From Sulfurimonas sp. SAG-AH-194-C21 (GTDB lineage Bacteria; Campylobacterota; Campylobacteria; Campylobacterales; Sulfurimonadaceae), in NCBI RefSeq assembly GCF_029215985.1, contig NZ_JAEMVC010000021.1, positions 1-36,531 of the forward strand: a stretch of 36,531 nucleotides of DNA. The letters are read 5' to 3'. The notes below the pieces were generated by a model, which made no database searches, had not been told where the DNA came from, and worked only from the letters and a program-made list of their open reading frames with translations. The position numbers were made by a program, and so were the translations under genes. Each line of letters opens with the position of its first letter. Within the stretch, counting starts at the first letter, position 1. Positions 1 through 9,095 of the stretch are shown in pieces.

Positions 1-291
1 TACTAGGACATTAAACCAATGACTAGTACGAGAAAGTTTTTGTAAGGAATTCCCTAGTTCTTTGTAGTTTATATCAGCTTGAGTATTTGTTTTGTTTTGT
101 GAGACTTTTATTTCATGAATGGAAACATCTAGCTTTTCATTCCATTTAATGTATAATTGCTTGATCTGAATGTCTGAAAAAGATACTTCATTTAAGAAGA
201 GCCCATTTTGAAGAATAACAAAACCTATAAAAAGTAAGAGAAAAATGAATATAAGCAGACTGACAATACTAAAGTATATTTTTGAAATCAT
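1..291 (-). CDS. Partial CDS: N-terminus of a membrane-anchored AsmA/YhdP-like envelope protein
   Basis: An open frame of 97 codons runs without a stop from an ATG at 291-289 to the left edge of the window, so only the N-terminus is present. Residues 6-30 are a strongly hydrophobic anchor, followed by a soluble stretch with the pattern FSDIQIKQLYIKWNEKLDV. That resembles the start of large Campylobacterota DUF3971/YhdP-type proteins, which are thought to take part in lipid transport across the periplasm; this family call is from memory of the pattern. There is no clear Shine-Dalgarno sequence before the ATG. No other in-frame ATG lies between it and the end of the hydrophobic segment. The 5' end overlaps mltG, which is divergent, by 47 bp. 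Confidence 0.55.
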   Translation of the reverse strand, partial: MISKIYFSIVSLLIFIFLLLFIGFVILQNGLFLNEVSFSDIQIKQLYIKWNEKLDVSIHEIKVSQNKTNTQADINYKELGNSLQKLSRTSHWFNVLV

Positions 292-1201
292 ATTAATTAT
301 AATGTTATCGTTCATGTACTACCTAAATAAGCCGATTCAGACCCCTAAAGTTCTCTATATACAGAAGGGTTCTATTAATAAGATTATAGCACATTTACAT
401 ACTCAAAATAAGCAAATAAGTAAAATAGATGCATTTATCCTGAGGCTCATTGGTTCCCCTCAAAGTGGATGGATAAGTATGGGTACTATCCATAACACTA
501 AGGCTGATTTCTTATATAAACTTACACATGCCAAAGCAGCACTACAGAATGTAACACTTATTCCAGGTGAAACAACCTATATATTTTTAAGACAATTAGC
601 AACATCCCTACACTTAAGTGTTACAAAACTAGAATATGAGTTTAATAAACAGGCACCTTTTAAAGAAGGAGCATTAGTTCCAAACACATATAGCATGCCT
701 TTGGGAATATCTGAAAAAAATCTAATTGCACTGCTACTAAAAGTATCATTAAGTAAAATGCAAAGCATTGCTATTAAAATATTTGGTACATATAACGAGA
801 AAAAGTGGTTACATTACTTATCTATAGCCTCTGTTATACAAAAAGAGTCTGCAAATACTAAAGAAATGCCTATAGTAAGCTCTGTCATCTATAATAGAAT
901 AAAGAAAGGTATGAAGCTCCAAATGGACGGTACTTTAAATTATGGAAAATATTCGCATATCAAGATAACACCATACCGAATAAGAAATGACAAATCAATA
1001 TACAACACATACCTAAATAAAGGTGTTCCGAGCCTACCTGTCTGTAATGTGAGCCTAGATGCAATAAAGGCTGCCATCTTTCCCGCCAAGACAAATTATC
1101 TATATTTTATGAAGAATAATGATAATGTTCATGATTTTGCATGTAACTATTCTACACATCTAGTGAACATTAGGCGTGTTACCAAACGAAACAAAAAATA
1201 A
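245..1201 (+). CDS. mltG: Endolytic transglycosylase MltG (YceG-like)
   Basis: Inner-membrane lytic transglycosylase that cuts nascent glycan strands and is thought to set their length. One N-terminal membrane segment (about residues 10-28) is followed by a periplasmic domain. The YceG signature is visible: IASVIQKES with the expected catalytic Glu, then LQMDGTLNYG, then YNTYLNKGVPSLPVCN and IKAAIFPAKTNYLYF. The length (318 aa) fits the family. The start at 245 is preceded by AAGTAAGAG at 232-240. A later ATG at 302 would cut the membrane anchor, so 245 is preferred. The gene stands alone; icd follows after 119 bp without an obvious terminator between them. Confidence 0.9.
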   Translation: MNISRLTILKYIFEIILIIMLSFMYYLNKPIQTPKVLYIQKGSINKIIAHLHTQNKQISKIDAFILRLIGSPQSGWISMGTIHNTKADFLYKLTHAKAALQNVTLIPGETTYIFLRQLATSLHLSVTKLEYEFNKQAPFKEGALVPNTYSMPLGISEKNLIALLLKVSLSKMQSIAIKIFGTYNEKKWLHYLSIASVIQKESANTKEMPIVSSVIYNRIKKGMKLQMDGTLNYGKYSHIKITPYRIRNDKSIYNTYLNKGVPSLPVCNVSLDAIKAAIFPAKTNYLYFMKNNDNVHDFACNYSTHLVNIRRVTKRNKK

Positions 1202-1271
1202 ATAAAAACAAATAATTATTGAAGAGGACAGTATGTTTTCCTACTTGTGTTAAAATTTGGTTTGTAAAATC

Positions 1272-1292
1272 CATGAAGTAAATACTTTCATG
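1272..1292 (+). promoter_or_regulatory. Short inverted repeat in the icd leader
   Basis: CATGAA at 1272-1277 and TTCATG at 1287-1292 form an inverted repeat. The arms extend by GT/AC with a one-base bulge. It lies 28 bp before the icd start, in the 119-bp gap after mltG. It could be an operator or a leader hairpin; nothing else supports either role. Confidence 0.3.
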
Positions 1293-1320
1293 AGATAAAT
1301 TTAATTCACAAGGACAATAT

Positions 1321-3495
1321 ATGTCAAAAATTATTTGGTCAAAGATTGATGAAGCTCCGGCTTTAGCAACGTATTCATTATTACCTATCGTAAACGCTTT
1401 CACGAAGGCTGCAGGTGTAGAAGTTGTAACTAGTGACATATCACTAGCTGGTAGAGTTTTATCTGCTATGGGTCTTGCTAAAGATGAGTTATCAGAATTA
1501 GGTAAGATTGTTTTACAAGAAGATGGTAACATCATCAAACTTCCTAACATCTCTGCTTCTGTTGGTCAACTTAAAGACTGTATTGCTGAGCTTCAAGGTC
1601 AAGGTTTTGATATTCCTGATTTTCCTGAAAATCCAGCGAATGATGCTGAAAAAGAAACTCAAGCTAAATACTCTACTTGTTTAGGTTCTGCTGTTAATCC
1701 TGTTCTACGTGAAGGTAATTCAGACAGACGTGCTGCAAATGCAGTTAAAAAGTTTGCTCAAAAGAATCCACATAAATTACGTGCATTCCCAGAAAATCCT
1801 AAAGCATATGTATCTCATATGGAAGGTAATGGAGACTTTTACGGTAATGAGAAATCAGTTACAGTAGAAAAAGCTCAAAAAGTAACTATCGCACTTAACG
1901 GTAAAGAGTTAGCTTCAATCCAGACTGTTGATAGTGAAATTCTTGATGGTACTTTTATGTCAATTTCTGCACTTAATACTTTTTATGCAAAAACAATTGC
2001 AGATGCTAAGAAAAATGATGTTTTATGGTCACTACACCTTAAAGCAACAATGATGAAAATCTCTGATCCAATTATGTTTGGTCATGGTTTCACTATTTTC
2101 TTTAAAGATGTATTCGCTAAATATGCTGATGTATTTGCAGAGTTAAATGTTGCACCAAATCAAGGTATGTCAGACTTAGAAAATAAAATTTCTGGTCATG
2201 CAAAAGAAGCTGAAATTAAAGCAGCATTTCTTGCAGTAGTTGAAGGTGATTCTCCAAAGATTGCTATGGTTGACTCTGATAAAGGTACAACTAACTTTAA
2301 TGCATCAAATGATGTAATTATTGATGCATCTATGCCTGTTGTTGTTCGTGAAGGTGGTAAGCAGTGGGATAGAACTGGAGCTGCAGTAGAATGTGTTGCT
2401 GTTATTCCTGACTCTACTTACGGTATGTTTCATGCTGAAATGGTAGCTGACTGTGTTAAAAATGGTCAATATGATGTAACAACTATGGGAACAATGCAAA
2501 ATGTTGGTCTTATGGCACAAAAAGCGGAAGAGTATGGTTCTCACCCAACTACATTCGAACTTGCTGAAGCTGGTACAGTTACTGTAACTGGTTCAATTGA
2601 TGGCGAAATGATGTCTTTTGAATGTGAAGCTGGTGATATCTGGAGAATGTCTCGTGTTAAAGATATTCCTATTAAAGACTGGGTACGTTTAGCTGTTGAA
2701 CGTGGTCAAATAGAAAAAGTTCCTGTTATCTTCTGGTTAGACGCAAGTCGTGCTCATGATGCAGAAATGACTAAAAAAGTTAATACTTACTTAGCTGACT
2801 TAGATACAACTGGTCTAGATATTCAGTTTATGAATGTTACTGACGCAACTCGTTTTACAAATGCACGTGTTCGTGAAGGTAAAATGACTATCGCTGTTAC
2901 TGGTAACGTACTTCGTGACCACTTAACTGATATGTACCCAATTCTAGAGCTTGGAACATCTGCAAAAATGCTTTCAATCGTTCCATTATTAGCTGGTGGT
3001 GGTCTTTATGAGACTGGTGCTGGTGGTTCTGCTCCTAAGCATGTTGAGCAATTCTTAAAAGAGGGTCACCTTCGTTGGGACTCTTTAGGAGAGATTTTAG
3101 CACTTGCTGAGTCACTTCGTTTCTTAGGTATTAAAAACTCTGATGCAAAACTAACAGCACTTACTGCTGCTCTTGATATTGCAAATGACGCTTACCTAGA
3201 TAACAACAAAGAGCCAGGACGTAAAGTTGGTCAACCGGATAATAAAGCTTCTCACTTCTTTGTAGCTCAGTACTGGGCTAAAGCTCTTGCTGAGGGTGAC
3301 AATGCAGAATTAGCTGCTAAGTTCGCTCCTGTTGCTAAAGAACTTAAGGAGAAAGAAGATACTATTATGGCTGAACTTCTTGCTGTTGAGGGAAAAGCTC
3401 AAGACATCGGTGGTTATTTTAATCCAGATGAAGCTAAAGCTGAAAAAGCTATGCGTCCATCTGCTACACTTAACGCTATTATCGACGCGATTTAA
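1321..3495 (+). CDS. icd: NADP-dependent isocitrate dehydrogenase, monomeric type
   Basis: Interconverts isocitrate and 2-oxoglutarate plus CO2 using NADP(H); cytoplasmic. The 724-aa length and the N-terminal pattern KIIWSKIDEAPALATYSLLPI are diagnostic of the monomeric (IDH-II) family rather than the about 420-aa dimeric enzyme. Further family blocks are STCLGSAVNPVLREGNSDRR and KKNPHKLRAFP. The Shine-Dalgarno AAGGA is at 1310-1314. The gene has its own terminator (3506-3541) and is separated from mdh by 192 bp, so it is probably a single-gene transcript. In autotrophic Campylobacterota such an enzyme can run in the carboxylating direction of the reductive TCA cycle. The direction in this organism is inferred; the 2-oxoglutarate and citrate-cleaving enzymes of that cycle are not in the window. 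Confidence 0.96.
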   Translation: MSKIIWSKIDEAPALATYSLLPIVNAFTKAAGVEVVTSDISLAGRVLSAMGLAKDELSELGKIVLQEDGNIIKLPNISASVGQLKDCIAELQGQGFDIPDFPENPANDAEKETQAKYSTCLGSAVNPVLREGNSDRRAANAVKKFAQKNPHKLRAFPENPKAYVSHMEGNGDFYGNEKSVTVEKAQKVTIALNGKELASIQTVDSEILDGTFMSISALNTFYAKTIADAKKNDVLWSLHLKATMMKISDPIMFGHGFTIFFKDVFAKYADVFAELNVAPNQGMSDLENKISGHAKEAEIKAAFLAVVEGDSPKIAMVDSDKGTTNFNASNDVIIDASMPVVVREGGKQWDRTGAAVECVAVIPDSTYGMFHAEMVADCVKNGQYDVTTMGTMQNVGLMAQKAEEYGSHPTTFELAEAGTVTVTGSIDGEMMSFECEAGDIWRMSRVKDIPIKDWVRLAVERGQIEKVPVIFWLDASRAHDAEMTKKVNTYLADLDTTGLDIQFMNVTDATRFTNARVREGKMTIAVTGNVLRDHLTDMYPILELGTSAKMLSIVPLLAGGGLYETGAGGSAPKHVEQFLKEGHLRWDSLGEILALAESLRFLGIKNSDAKLTALTAALDIANDAYLDNNKEPGRKVGQPDNKASHFFVAQYWAKALAEGDNAELAAKFAPVAKELKEKEDTIMAELLAVEGKAQDIGGYFNPDEAKAEKAMRPSATLNAIIDAI

Positions 3496-3505
3496 GTTTT
3501 ACATC

Positions 3506-3541
3506 TACTATGTGCTTTACGCACATAGTATTTCGTTTTTT
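3506..3541 (+). terminator. Rho-independent terminator after icd
   Basis: A perfect 10-bp stem (3506-3515 with 3521-3530) has a 5-nt loop, TTTAC, and is followed by a T-rich run to 3541. It starts 10 bp after the icd stop codon. Confidence 0.88.
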
Positions 3542-3603
3542 ATATAGTACTTTTTTTAAAGTTTTATACAAAAGGCGAAAAACCTTTCATACATGATACT
3601 TTG

Positions 3604-3643
3604 TTATACTTAAGTGATATGTGTTAGCACATACTGTTTAAGT
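3604..3643 (+). promoter_or_regulatory. Probable mdh promoter and hairpin leader
   Basis: A -10-like TATACT lies at 3605-3610; no convincing -35 is visible. A nested inverted repeat overlaps it. The outer arms are ACTTAA (3608-3613) and TTAAGT (3638-3643). The inner arms are TATGTG (3618-3623) and CACATA (3628-3633) around a TTAG loop. As RNA, three G-U pairs would link the two stems. It could be an operator over the start site or a leader hairpin for the mdh-fumC-sucCD operon. Confidence 0.4.
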
Positions 3644-3687
3644 GTACCTATTGTTAGTATCATACTATTTAATATTAGGGAGTTTTA

Positions 3688-4644
3688 ATGAGTGTAGGAA
3701 AAAGAGTAGGGATAGTTGGTGCCGGTAATGTTGGTGCTACAGTAGCATATTCCCTAGTAATGCTTGGTGCTTGTCACGAAGTAATTTTACGTGATAATAA
3801 AATTGATGTAGCAAGAGGTAAGGCATTAGATATGTCTCAGGCTGCATCTGCTGTAAGAAGTCATACTGTTGTTAAAGTTGCTGAAGAGATGTCAGACTTA
3901 ATTAACTGTGATGTTGTTGTAATAACTGCTGGTAGTCCAAGACTTCCTGGTATGAGTCGTGATGATTTACTTATGATCAATGCAAAAATTACAAAAGAAG
4001 TAATTCAAGGTGTAGCGAAATACTCTCCTGATGCTATCATTATAATGGTTTCAAATCCTTTAGATGCAATGACTTATGTTGCACTTAAAGAGAGTGGTTT
4101 TGATAGAAGCCGTGTTATCGGTATGGCTGGAATCCTAGACAGTTCACGAATGGCTGCGTTTATCCAAGAGAAACTTGGATACGGTGGTGGACAAATCCGT
4201 GCATCTGTTATGGGTGGTCACGGTGACGATATGGTTCCTCTTCCTAGATACTCTACAGTTGCAGGAGTTCCTCTTTCAGACGTTCTTACTGACGCTGAGA
4301 TTGAAGAGATCGTTGAGCGTACTCGTAAGGGTGGGGCTGAAATCGTAGGACATTTAAAAACAGGTTCAGCATATTATGCTCCTGCTAAATCAACTGCTAT
4401 TATGGTTAACGCGATACTAAAAGATACTAAACAGATTTACCCATGTGCGGTTCTTCTTGAAGGCGAATATGGTTTTAACGATGTCGTTTCTGGTGTTCCT
4501 GTAATGATTGGTGCTAATGGCGCTGAGAAAATTCTTGAAGTTACACTAAATGAGCAAGAAAAAGAGATGTTTAAAAATTCTTGTGAATCAGTGCAAGGAC
4601 TTATAGATACATTAAAGACTAATAATTTTTTTGATGGAGAATAG
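3688..4644 (+). CDS. mdh: Malate dehydrogenase (LDH-like type)
   Basis: Interconverts malate and oxaloacetate with NAD(H). The N-terminal Rossmann motif is GAGNVG (residues 11-16). The substrate-binding loop is [11 protein letters not shown], where the Arg positions fit malate specificity. The catalytic His is in [19 protein letters not shown] matches the lactate-dehydrogenase-like MDH subgroup. The 318-aa length is normal. The Shine-Dalgarno GGGAG is at 3678-3682. It is the first gene of the run mdh-fumC-sucC-sucD-HMA, and the fumC ribosome-binding site lies inside its last codons. Confidence 0.95.
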   Translation: MSVGKRVGIVGAGNVGATVAYSLVMLGACHEVILRDNKIDVARGKALDMSQAASAVRSHTVVKVAEEMSDLINCDVVVITAGSPRLPGMSRDDLLMINAKITKEVIQGVAKYSPDAIIIMVSNPLDAMTYVALKESGFDRSRVIGMAGILDSSRMAAFIQEKLGYGGGQIRASVMGGHGDDMVPLPRYSTVAGVPLSDVLTDAEIEEIVERTRKGGAEIVGHLKTGSAYYAPAKSTAIMVNAILKDTKQIYPCAVLLEGEYGFNDVVSGVPVMIGANGAEKILEVTLNEQEKEMFKNSCESVQGLIDTLKTNNFFDGE

Positions 4645-4648
4645 TAAA

Positions 4649-6040
4649 ATGAGTACAAGAATTGAAAAAGACACAATGGGTGAAATCAAAGTTCCTATAG
4701 ATGCTTACTGGGCTGCTCAAACGCAGAGAAGTATTCAAAACTTTGCAATTGGCGAAGAGACTATGCCTTATGAAATTACAAGAGGATTTTCTTACCTTAA
4801 AAAAGCTGCTGCTCTTGTAAACGCAGACTTAGGAACACTAGACCAAAAAATAGCTGATGCTATCGCAGAAGCTGCTGATGATATGCTTGAGGGAAAACTA
4901 GATGGAAATTATCCACTAGTTGTATGGCAAACAGGTTCTGGTACGCAGTCTAATATGAATAATAATGAAGTTCTTGCTAATCGTGCTACAGAAATTCTTG
5001 GTGGTGATTTTAGAACTGACAAGCTTGTTCATCCAAATGATCATGTAAACAAATCACAAAGCTCTAACGATACTTATCCAACAGCACTTCACATTGCTGC
5101 AGTTATTGCAATTGAAACAAAAGTTATTCCTGCTATACAAAAACTAAAAGCTACACTTACTGCTAAATCTGCTAAATTTGAATCAGTTGTAAAAATTGGT
5201 CGTACACACCTTCAAGATGCAACACCACTTACTCTTGGTCAAGAGATTAGTGGTTGGGTTGAGATGTTAAACAAGTGTGAAAAAATGGCTAAAGATTCTC
5301 TAGAAGCTGTCCGTGAATTAGCACTTGGTGGAACAGCAGTTGGAACTGGTCTTAATGCTCACCCAGAAATGGGCGTAAGAGTTGCTAAAAAGATCAGTGA
5401 ATTAACTGGTCATGATTTTATCACAGCACCAAATAAATTTCACGCACTTACTTCTCATGATGCTTTAGTTTATTCTCACGGAGCGCTAAAAGCACTTGCA
5501 GCAGATATGATGAAAATTGCTAATGATGTTAGATGGTTAGCATCAGGTCCTCGTTGTGGTCTTGGTGAGTTAGAAATTCCTGCAAATGAGCCTGGTTCTT
5601 CAATCATGCCAGGAAAAGTAAATCCTACTCAAGCTGAGGCTGTAACTATGGTTACATGTCAAGTTTTTGGTAACGATGTCGCTATCTCTATGGGTGCTTC
5701 ACAAGGAAACTTTGAGTTAAATGTTTTCAAACCAGTAATCGCATATAACTATTTACAGTCATGTCGTTTACTTGCTGATTGTATCGTATCATTTAATGAT
5801 CATTGTGCTCTTGGTTTAGAACCAGTTGCAGATAAAATCGATCACTTTTTACATAACTCATTAATGCTAGTTACTGCACTTAACCCTTATGTTGGTTATG
5901 ACAATGCAGCAAAAATTGCAAAAACTGCACACAAGAACAACTCAACTTTAAAAGAAACAGCTGTTGAGCTTGGTCTTTTAACTGCAGAAGAGTTTGACAA
6001 GTATGTAATCCCAGAGAATATGATCGCACCTAAGGCTTAA
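4649..6040 (+). CDS. fumC: Fumarate hydratase, class II
   Basis: Reversible hydration of fumarate to malate; oxygen-tolerant and iron-free class II enzyme. The family signature [11 protein letters not shown] is present, as are [14 protein letters not shown] and [16 protein letters not shown], which contribute to the active site. I place the start at the ATG at 4649, preceded by TGGAGA at 4635-4640 within the end of mdh. In-frame TTG (4631) and ATG (4634) codons upstream would leave the Shine-Dalgarno sequence inside the gene. The protein is 463 aa, the usual size. It starts 4 bp after the mdh stop, so the two are translationally linked. With mdh and sucCD it converts oxaloacetate-derived intermediates in the TCA cycle, in either direction. 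Confidence 0.95.
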   Translation: MSTRIEKDTMGEIKVPIDAYWAAQTQRSIQNFAIGEETMPYEITRGFSYLKKAAALVNADLGTLDQKIADAIAEAADDMLEGKLDGNYPLVVWQTGSGTQSNMNNNEVLANRATEILGGDFRTDKLVHPNDHVNKSQSSNDTYPTALHIAAVIAIETKVIPAIQKLKATLTAKSAKFESVVKIGRTHLQDATPLTLGQEISGWVEMLNKCEKMAKDSLEAVRELALGGTAVGTGLNAHPEMGVRVAKKISELTGHDFITAPNKFHALTSHDALVYSHGALKALAADMMKIANDVRWLASGPRCGLGELEIPANEPGSSIMPGKVNPTQAEAVTMVTCQVFGNDVAISMGASQGNFELNVFKPVIAYNYLQSCRLLADCIVSFNDHCALGLEPVADKIDHFLHNSLMLVTALNPYVGYDNAAKIAKTAHKNNSTLKETAVELGLLTAEEFDKYVIPENMIAPKA

Positions 6041-6081
6041 GCGTCTTTATTAAAAAATAAATTTTAAATCAAGGAGAATAA

Positions 6082-7254
6082 ATGAATATACATGAGTATC
6101 AAGCAAAACAAATTTTTGCTAAATATGGTGTTCCAACACCAAAAGGTATAATGGTAGAAAGCGTACCCGCAGCTGTAAAAGCAGCAGAAGAACTTGGTGG
6201 TCCAGTATGGGTTGTTAAGGCTCAAATTCATGCAGGTGGTCGTGGTCTTGGCGGTGGTGTTAAACTTGCTAAGTCTCTTGAAGAAGTAAGAGCATTATCA
6301 GAAGAAATTCTTGGTATGACTTTAGTAACACATCAGACAGATGCTGCTGGTAAACTTGTTCAAAAACTATACATAGAAGATGGTGCAGATATCAAAGCTG
6401 AATACTATCTTTCTGTTGTTTTAGATAGAAAACTAGAAATGCCTTCTATTGTTGCATCTACTGAAGGTGGAATGAACATTGAAGATGTTGCAGAAAATAC
6501 ACCTGAGAAAATTATTAAAGTTCCAGTTGATCCTGCTATTGGTTTTCAGGGTTTCCACGGTCGTGAACTAGCATTTGGTCTTGGTATCACTGATAAAGCA
6601 GAACAAAAAAATATCATTAATTTTGCTAAAAAACTTTTTAAAGTTTATACTGAAAATGATGCAGAAATGATTGAAATCAATCCTCTTATCCGTAATGGAA
6701 ATGGCGAATTTTTAGCTCTTGATGGAAAAATGGGATTTGACAATTCTGCTTTAGGACGTCATCCAGACATCGAAGCTATGAGAGATTTATCTGAAGAAGA
6801 TGCTGATGAAGTTGAAGCTGCTAAATATGGTCTTTCATATGTTGCACTTGATGGTGAAATCGGTTGTATGGTAAATGGTGCTGGTCTAGCGATGGGTACT
6901 ATGGATACAATTAATCACATGGGTGGTACACCTGCTAACTTTTTAGATGTTGGTGGTAGTGCAAATGCAGAGACTGTTGCAAAAGGTTTTGAGATTATTC
7001 TTAGAAATCCAAATGTAAAAGCAATTTTTGTAAATATTTTTGGTGGGATTGTTCGTTGTGATCGTATTGCTAATGGTATTATTGAAGCAACTAAACTTAC
7101 AGATGTAAATGTGCCTGTAATTGTACGTCTTGATGGAACGAATGCTCCTGAAGCTTCTGAAATTTTAAAGAAAGCAAATATTGCCAACTTAATTGTTGGT
7201 GATGATTTAGCTGATGGTGCTGCTAAAGCAGTTGCTGCTGCGAAAGGAAACTAA
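6082..7254 (+). CDS. sucC: Succinyl-CoA synthetase beta subunit (ADP-forming)
   Basis: The beta subunit of succinate-CoA ligase binds succinate and, through its ATP-grasp fold, the nucleotide. It starts MNIHEYQAKQIFAKYGVPTP, typical of the family. The glycine-rich ATP-grasp loop is AGGRGLGGGVK. The C-terminal CoA-ligase part has GCMVNGAGLAMGTMD and IFGGIVRCDRIANG. At 390 aa it is full length. A strong AAGGAG (6071-6076) precedes the ATG. sucD follows after 4 bp, as expected for equal expression of the two subunits. In a reductive cycle the enzyme makes succinyl-CoA at the cost of ATP. Confidence 0.97.
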   Translation: MNIHEYQAKQIFAKYGVPTPKGIMVESVPAAVKAAEELGGPVWVVKAQIHAGGRGLGGGVKLAKSLEEVRALSEEILGMTLVTHQTDAAGKLVQKLYIEDGADIKAEYYLSVVLDRKLEMPSIVASTEGGMNIEDVAENTPEKIIKVPVDPAIGFQGFHGRELAFGLGITDKAEQKNIINFAKKLFKVYTENDAEMIEINPLIRNGNGEFLALDGKMGFDNSALGRHPDIEAMRDLSEEDADEVEAAKYGLSYVALDGEIGCMVNGAGLAMGTMDTINHMGGTPANFLDVGGSANAETVAKGFEIILRNPNVKAIFVNIFGGIVRCDRIANGIIEATKLTDVNVPVIVRLDGTNAPEASEILKKANIANLIVGDDLADGAAKAVAAAKGN

Positions 7255-7258
7255 TTAA

Positions 7259-8134
7259 ATGTCTATACTAGTAAATAAAGATACAAAAGTAATCGTTCAA
7301 GGTTTCACAGGAAAAGAGGGTTCTTTTCATGCTGAGCAATGTTTAGCATATGGAACTAAAATCGTTGGTGGTGTTACACCAAACAAGGGTGGACAGACTC
7401 ACCTTGATAAACCTGTATTTAATACAGTTGCCGAAGCTGTAAAAACTACTGGTGCTACTGTTTCTATGATTTTTGTTCCACCTGCTTTTGTTGGTGATGC
7501 TGTTATGGAAGCTGCTGAAGCTGGAATCGAACTTGCTGTAATCATTACAGAAGGTGCTCCGGTTAAAGATATGCAAATGGCTAAAGCTCATGCAACTAAG
7601 CATGGTATGAAAACACTTGGGCCAAACTGTCCTGGTATCATTACAGCTGAAGAGTGTAAAATTGGAATTATGCCTGGTATGATTTTCAAAAAAGGTAATG
7701 TTGGACTTATTTCTAAGTCTGGTACATTAACTTATGAAGGTGCTAACCAAGTTTGTAAAGAAGGTTTTGGTATTTCAACTGCTGTTGGTATCGGTGGAGA
7801 TCCAATTATTGGTCTTTCATACCTTCAACTTCTTCCAATGTTTGAAGCAGATCCAGAAACTGAGTGTATTGTTCTTATTGGTGAAATCGGTGGAGATCTT
7901 GAAATTCAAGCTGCTGCCTATATTAAAGACCATATTACAAAACCAGTTGTTGCGTTTATTGCAGGTCAAACTGCACCAAAAGGTAAAACAATGGGTCATG
8001 CTGGTGCAATCGTATCAGGTTCTGCAGGAACTGCAGCTGAGAAAATGGCTGCGCTAGAAGCTGCCGGTGCAACAGTTGTTGTTTCTCCAGCTGAAATCGG
8101 TCAAGCAGTAACTAAGGCAATGGCGAAAAAGTAA
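7259..8134 (+). CDS. sucD: Succinyl-CoA synthetase alpha subunit
   Basis: The alpha subunit binds CoA and carries the phosphorylated histidine. The CoA-binding Rossmann part is at the N-terminus ([14 protein letters not shown]). [20 protein letters not shown] is at residues 121-140. The active-site His is H247 in [12 protein letters not shown]. The 291-aa length is normal. Its stop codon overlaps the next start (TAATG), so the small HMA-like protein is translationally coupled to it. Confidence 0.97.
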   Translation: MSILVNKDTKVIVQGFTGKEGSFHAEQCLAYGTKIVGGVTPNKGGQTHLDKPVFNTVAEAVKTTGATVSMIFVPPAFVGDAVMEAAEAGIELAVIITEGAPVKDMQMAKAHATKHGMKTLGPNCPGIITAEECKIGIMPGMIFKKGNVGLISKSGTLTYEGANQVCKEGFGISTAVGIGGDPIIGLSYLQLLPMFEADPETECIVLIGEIGGDLEIQAAAYIKDHITKPVVAFIAGQTAPKGKTMGHAGAIVSGSAGTAAEKMAALEAAGATVVVSPAEIGQAVTKAMAKK

Positions 8135-8382
8135 TGATAAGAACTTTAGAATTGCAAGACCTCAGTTGTGGTGCTTGTGCTGAAACTATTAGAACTGGAC
8201 TAGACCTTGCAGGTTTTACATCTGTAAAGGTTACTCTTTTAAGTCATCCGCATTCAGTAGCAGCTGAAATTATAGATGATGAACATTTTGAACTATTCAA
8301 ATCAGTTTTAAGAGGACATGGTTACCGTTTGATAGATGACGAGTTACAAAAACCTGATAAACCATCAGGCGATTACGCTTAG
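8134..8382 (+). CDS. Small heavy-metal-associated (HMA)-like CxxC protein
   Basis: An 82-aa protein. Residues 1-65 fit the ferredoxin-like HMA fold: strand LELQDL, then the metal-binding loop SCGACAETI (C12 and C15), a helix, a second strand, and a final strand GYRLI. Such domains bind Cu(I), Zn(II) or other soft metals and act as metallochaperones. The usual GMxCxxC loop here reads LSCGAC, so the metal is uncertain. The TAATG junction with sucD makes it part of the central-carbon operon, an unusual place for a metallochaperone. A terminator follows, so it is the last gene of the transcript. Confidence 0.72.
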   Translation: MIRTLELQDLSCGACAETIRTGLDLAGFTSVKVTLLSHPHSVAAEIIDDEHFELFKSVLRGHGYRLIDDELQKPDKPSGDYA

Positions 8383-8400
8383 TAATCTTTTTACATACCT

Positions 8401-8432
8401 AAGGCAAGCTTTAATTAGCTTGCTTTTTTTTT
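8401..8432 (+). terminator. Rho-independent terminator of the mdh-fumC-sucCD operon
   Basis: The stem GCAAGCT (8404-8410) pairs with AGCTTGC (8417-8423) around a 6-nt loop, followed by nine T residues. Outer A-T pairs lengthen the stem. It may also serve the convergent tetR gene, which ends at 8460. Confidence 0.88.
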
Positions 8433-8459
8433 AAACCTCACATTAATATTACTTAATAT

Positions 8460-9077
8460 CTATATTTTTATACTTTCCCAAAAGAAATCTACATGTTTTT
8501 CAAAGTGTGTAGAGAGGGCATTAGTAGATAAATTATCAAAATGCATTAGAGTGATTTGAAGCCTTATATAGAATAGGGTGGATAAGAACTCATAAGATAC
8601 CATCATAGGATCACCAGAGCGTATAAGTAAGTTCTGCATCATTATAAATAAGCCCTCTGAGAGCACTTTAATATTTTTTTCATGGAACTCTACTTGAAAC
8701 TGTGCTCTAAGCTCTTTGTTTTGCATTAGCTCTATCATCAGTAATCTAAACATATTTTCATTTGTTTTATCAAAAGTAAGCATCTTCTGTTGCAGTGCAA
8801 ATTTTTGTAAAAATGGCTTTCCTCGAGTTGCTAATTCCTTTATCTCTTCACTTGAAAGAGAGAAGGGTGAAGAGAAAATACCCTTTGCTACTTCAAGAAA
8901 TATCTCTTCTTTATTTTTGTAGTGATTATAGATAGCACTCTCTCTTATTCCTACCTCTGAAGCAATTTTTCTTACACTCGCACCTTTATATCCCAATTGA
9001 GAGAATAGGGTAGTTGATACTTTGAGTATTTTCTCTTTAGTTCCACTGCGTTTAGTAGGTGTTGTGTCTGTAGGCAT
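8460..9077 (-). CDS. TetR/AcrR-family transcriptional regulator
   Basis: A 205-aa repressor-like protein. Residues about 13-58 form the TetR DNA-binding domain: KEKILKVSTTLFSQLGYKGA, then the helix-turn-helix ASVRKIASEVGIRESAIYNH, then YKNKEEIF. The C-terminal two thirds are the variable ligand-binding and dimerisation part, with no residues that reveal the ligand. The Shine-Dalgarno AGGAG is just upstream of the ATG. The 130 bp before the gene hold four copies of an inverted repeat, two of them over its own probable promoter, so autorepression is likely. No efflux or other operon lies beside it; the divergent neighbour is rnpB. Confidence 0.9.
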   Translation of the reverse strand: MPTDTTPTKRSGTKEKILKVSTTLFSQLGYKGASVRKIASEVGIRESAIYNHYKNKEEIFLEVAKGIFSSPFSLSSEEIKELATRGKPFLQKFALQQKMLTFDKTNENMFRLLMIELMQNKELRAQFQVEFHEKNIKVLSEGLFIMMQNLLIRSGDPMMVSYEFLSTLFYIRLQITLMHFDNLSTNALSTHFEKHVDFFWESIKI

Positions 9078-9095
9078 TAAAGCTCCTTTTTTACT

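Noticed and set aside
2305..2544. Antisense open frames over icd and other strongly expressed genes
   Set aside because: They have low-complexity translations, no ribosome-binding sites, and lie opposite well-supported genes.
4631..4648. Upstream TTG or ATG starts for fumC
   Set aside because: The Shine-Dalgarno TGGAGA would fall within the gene; the ATG at 4649 is ideally spaced.
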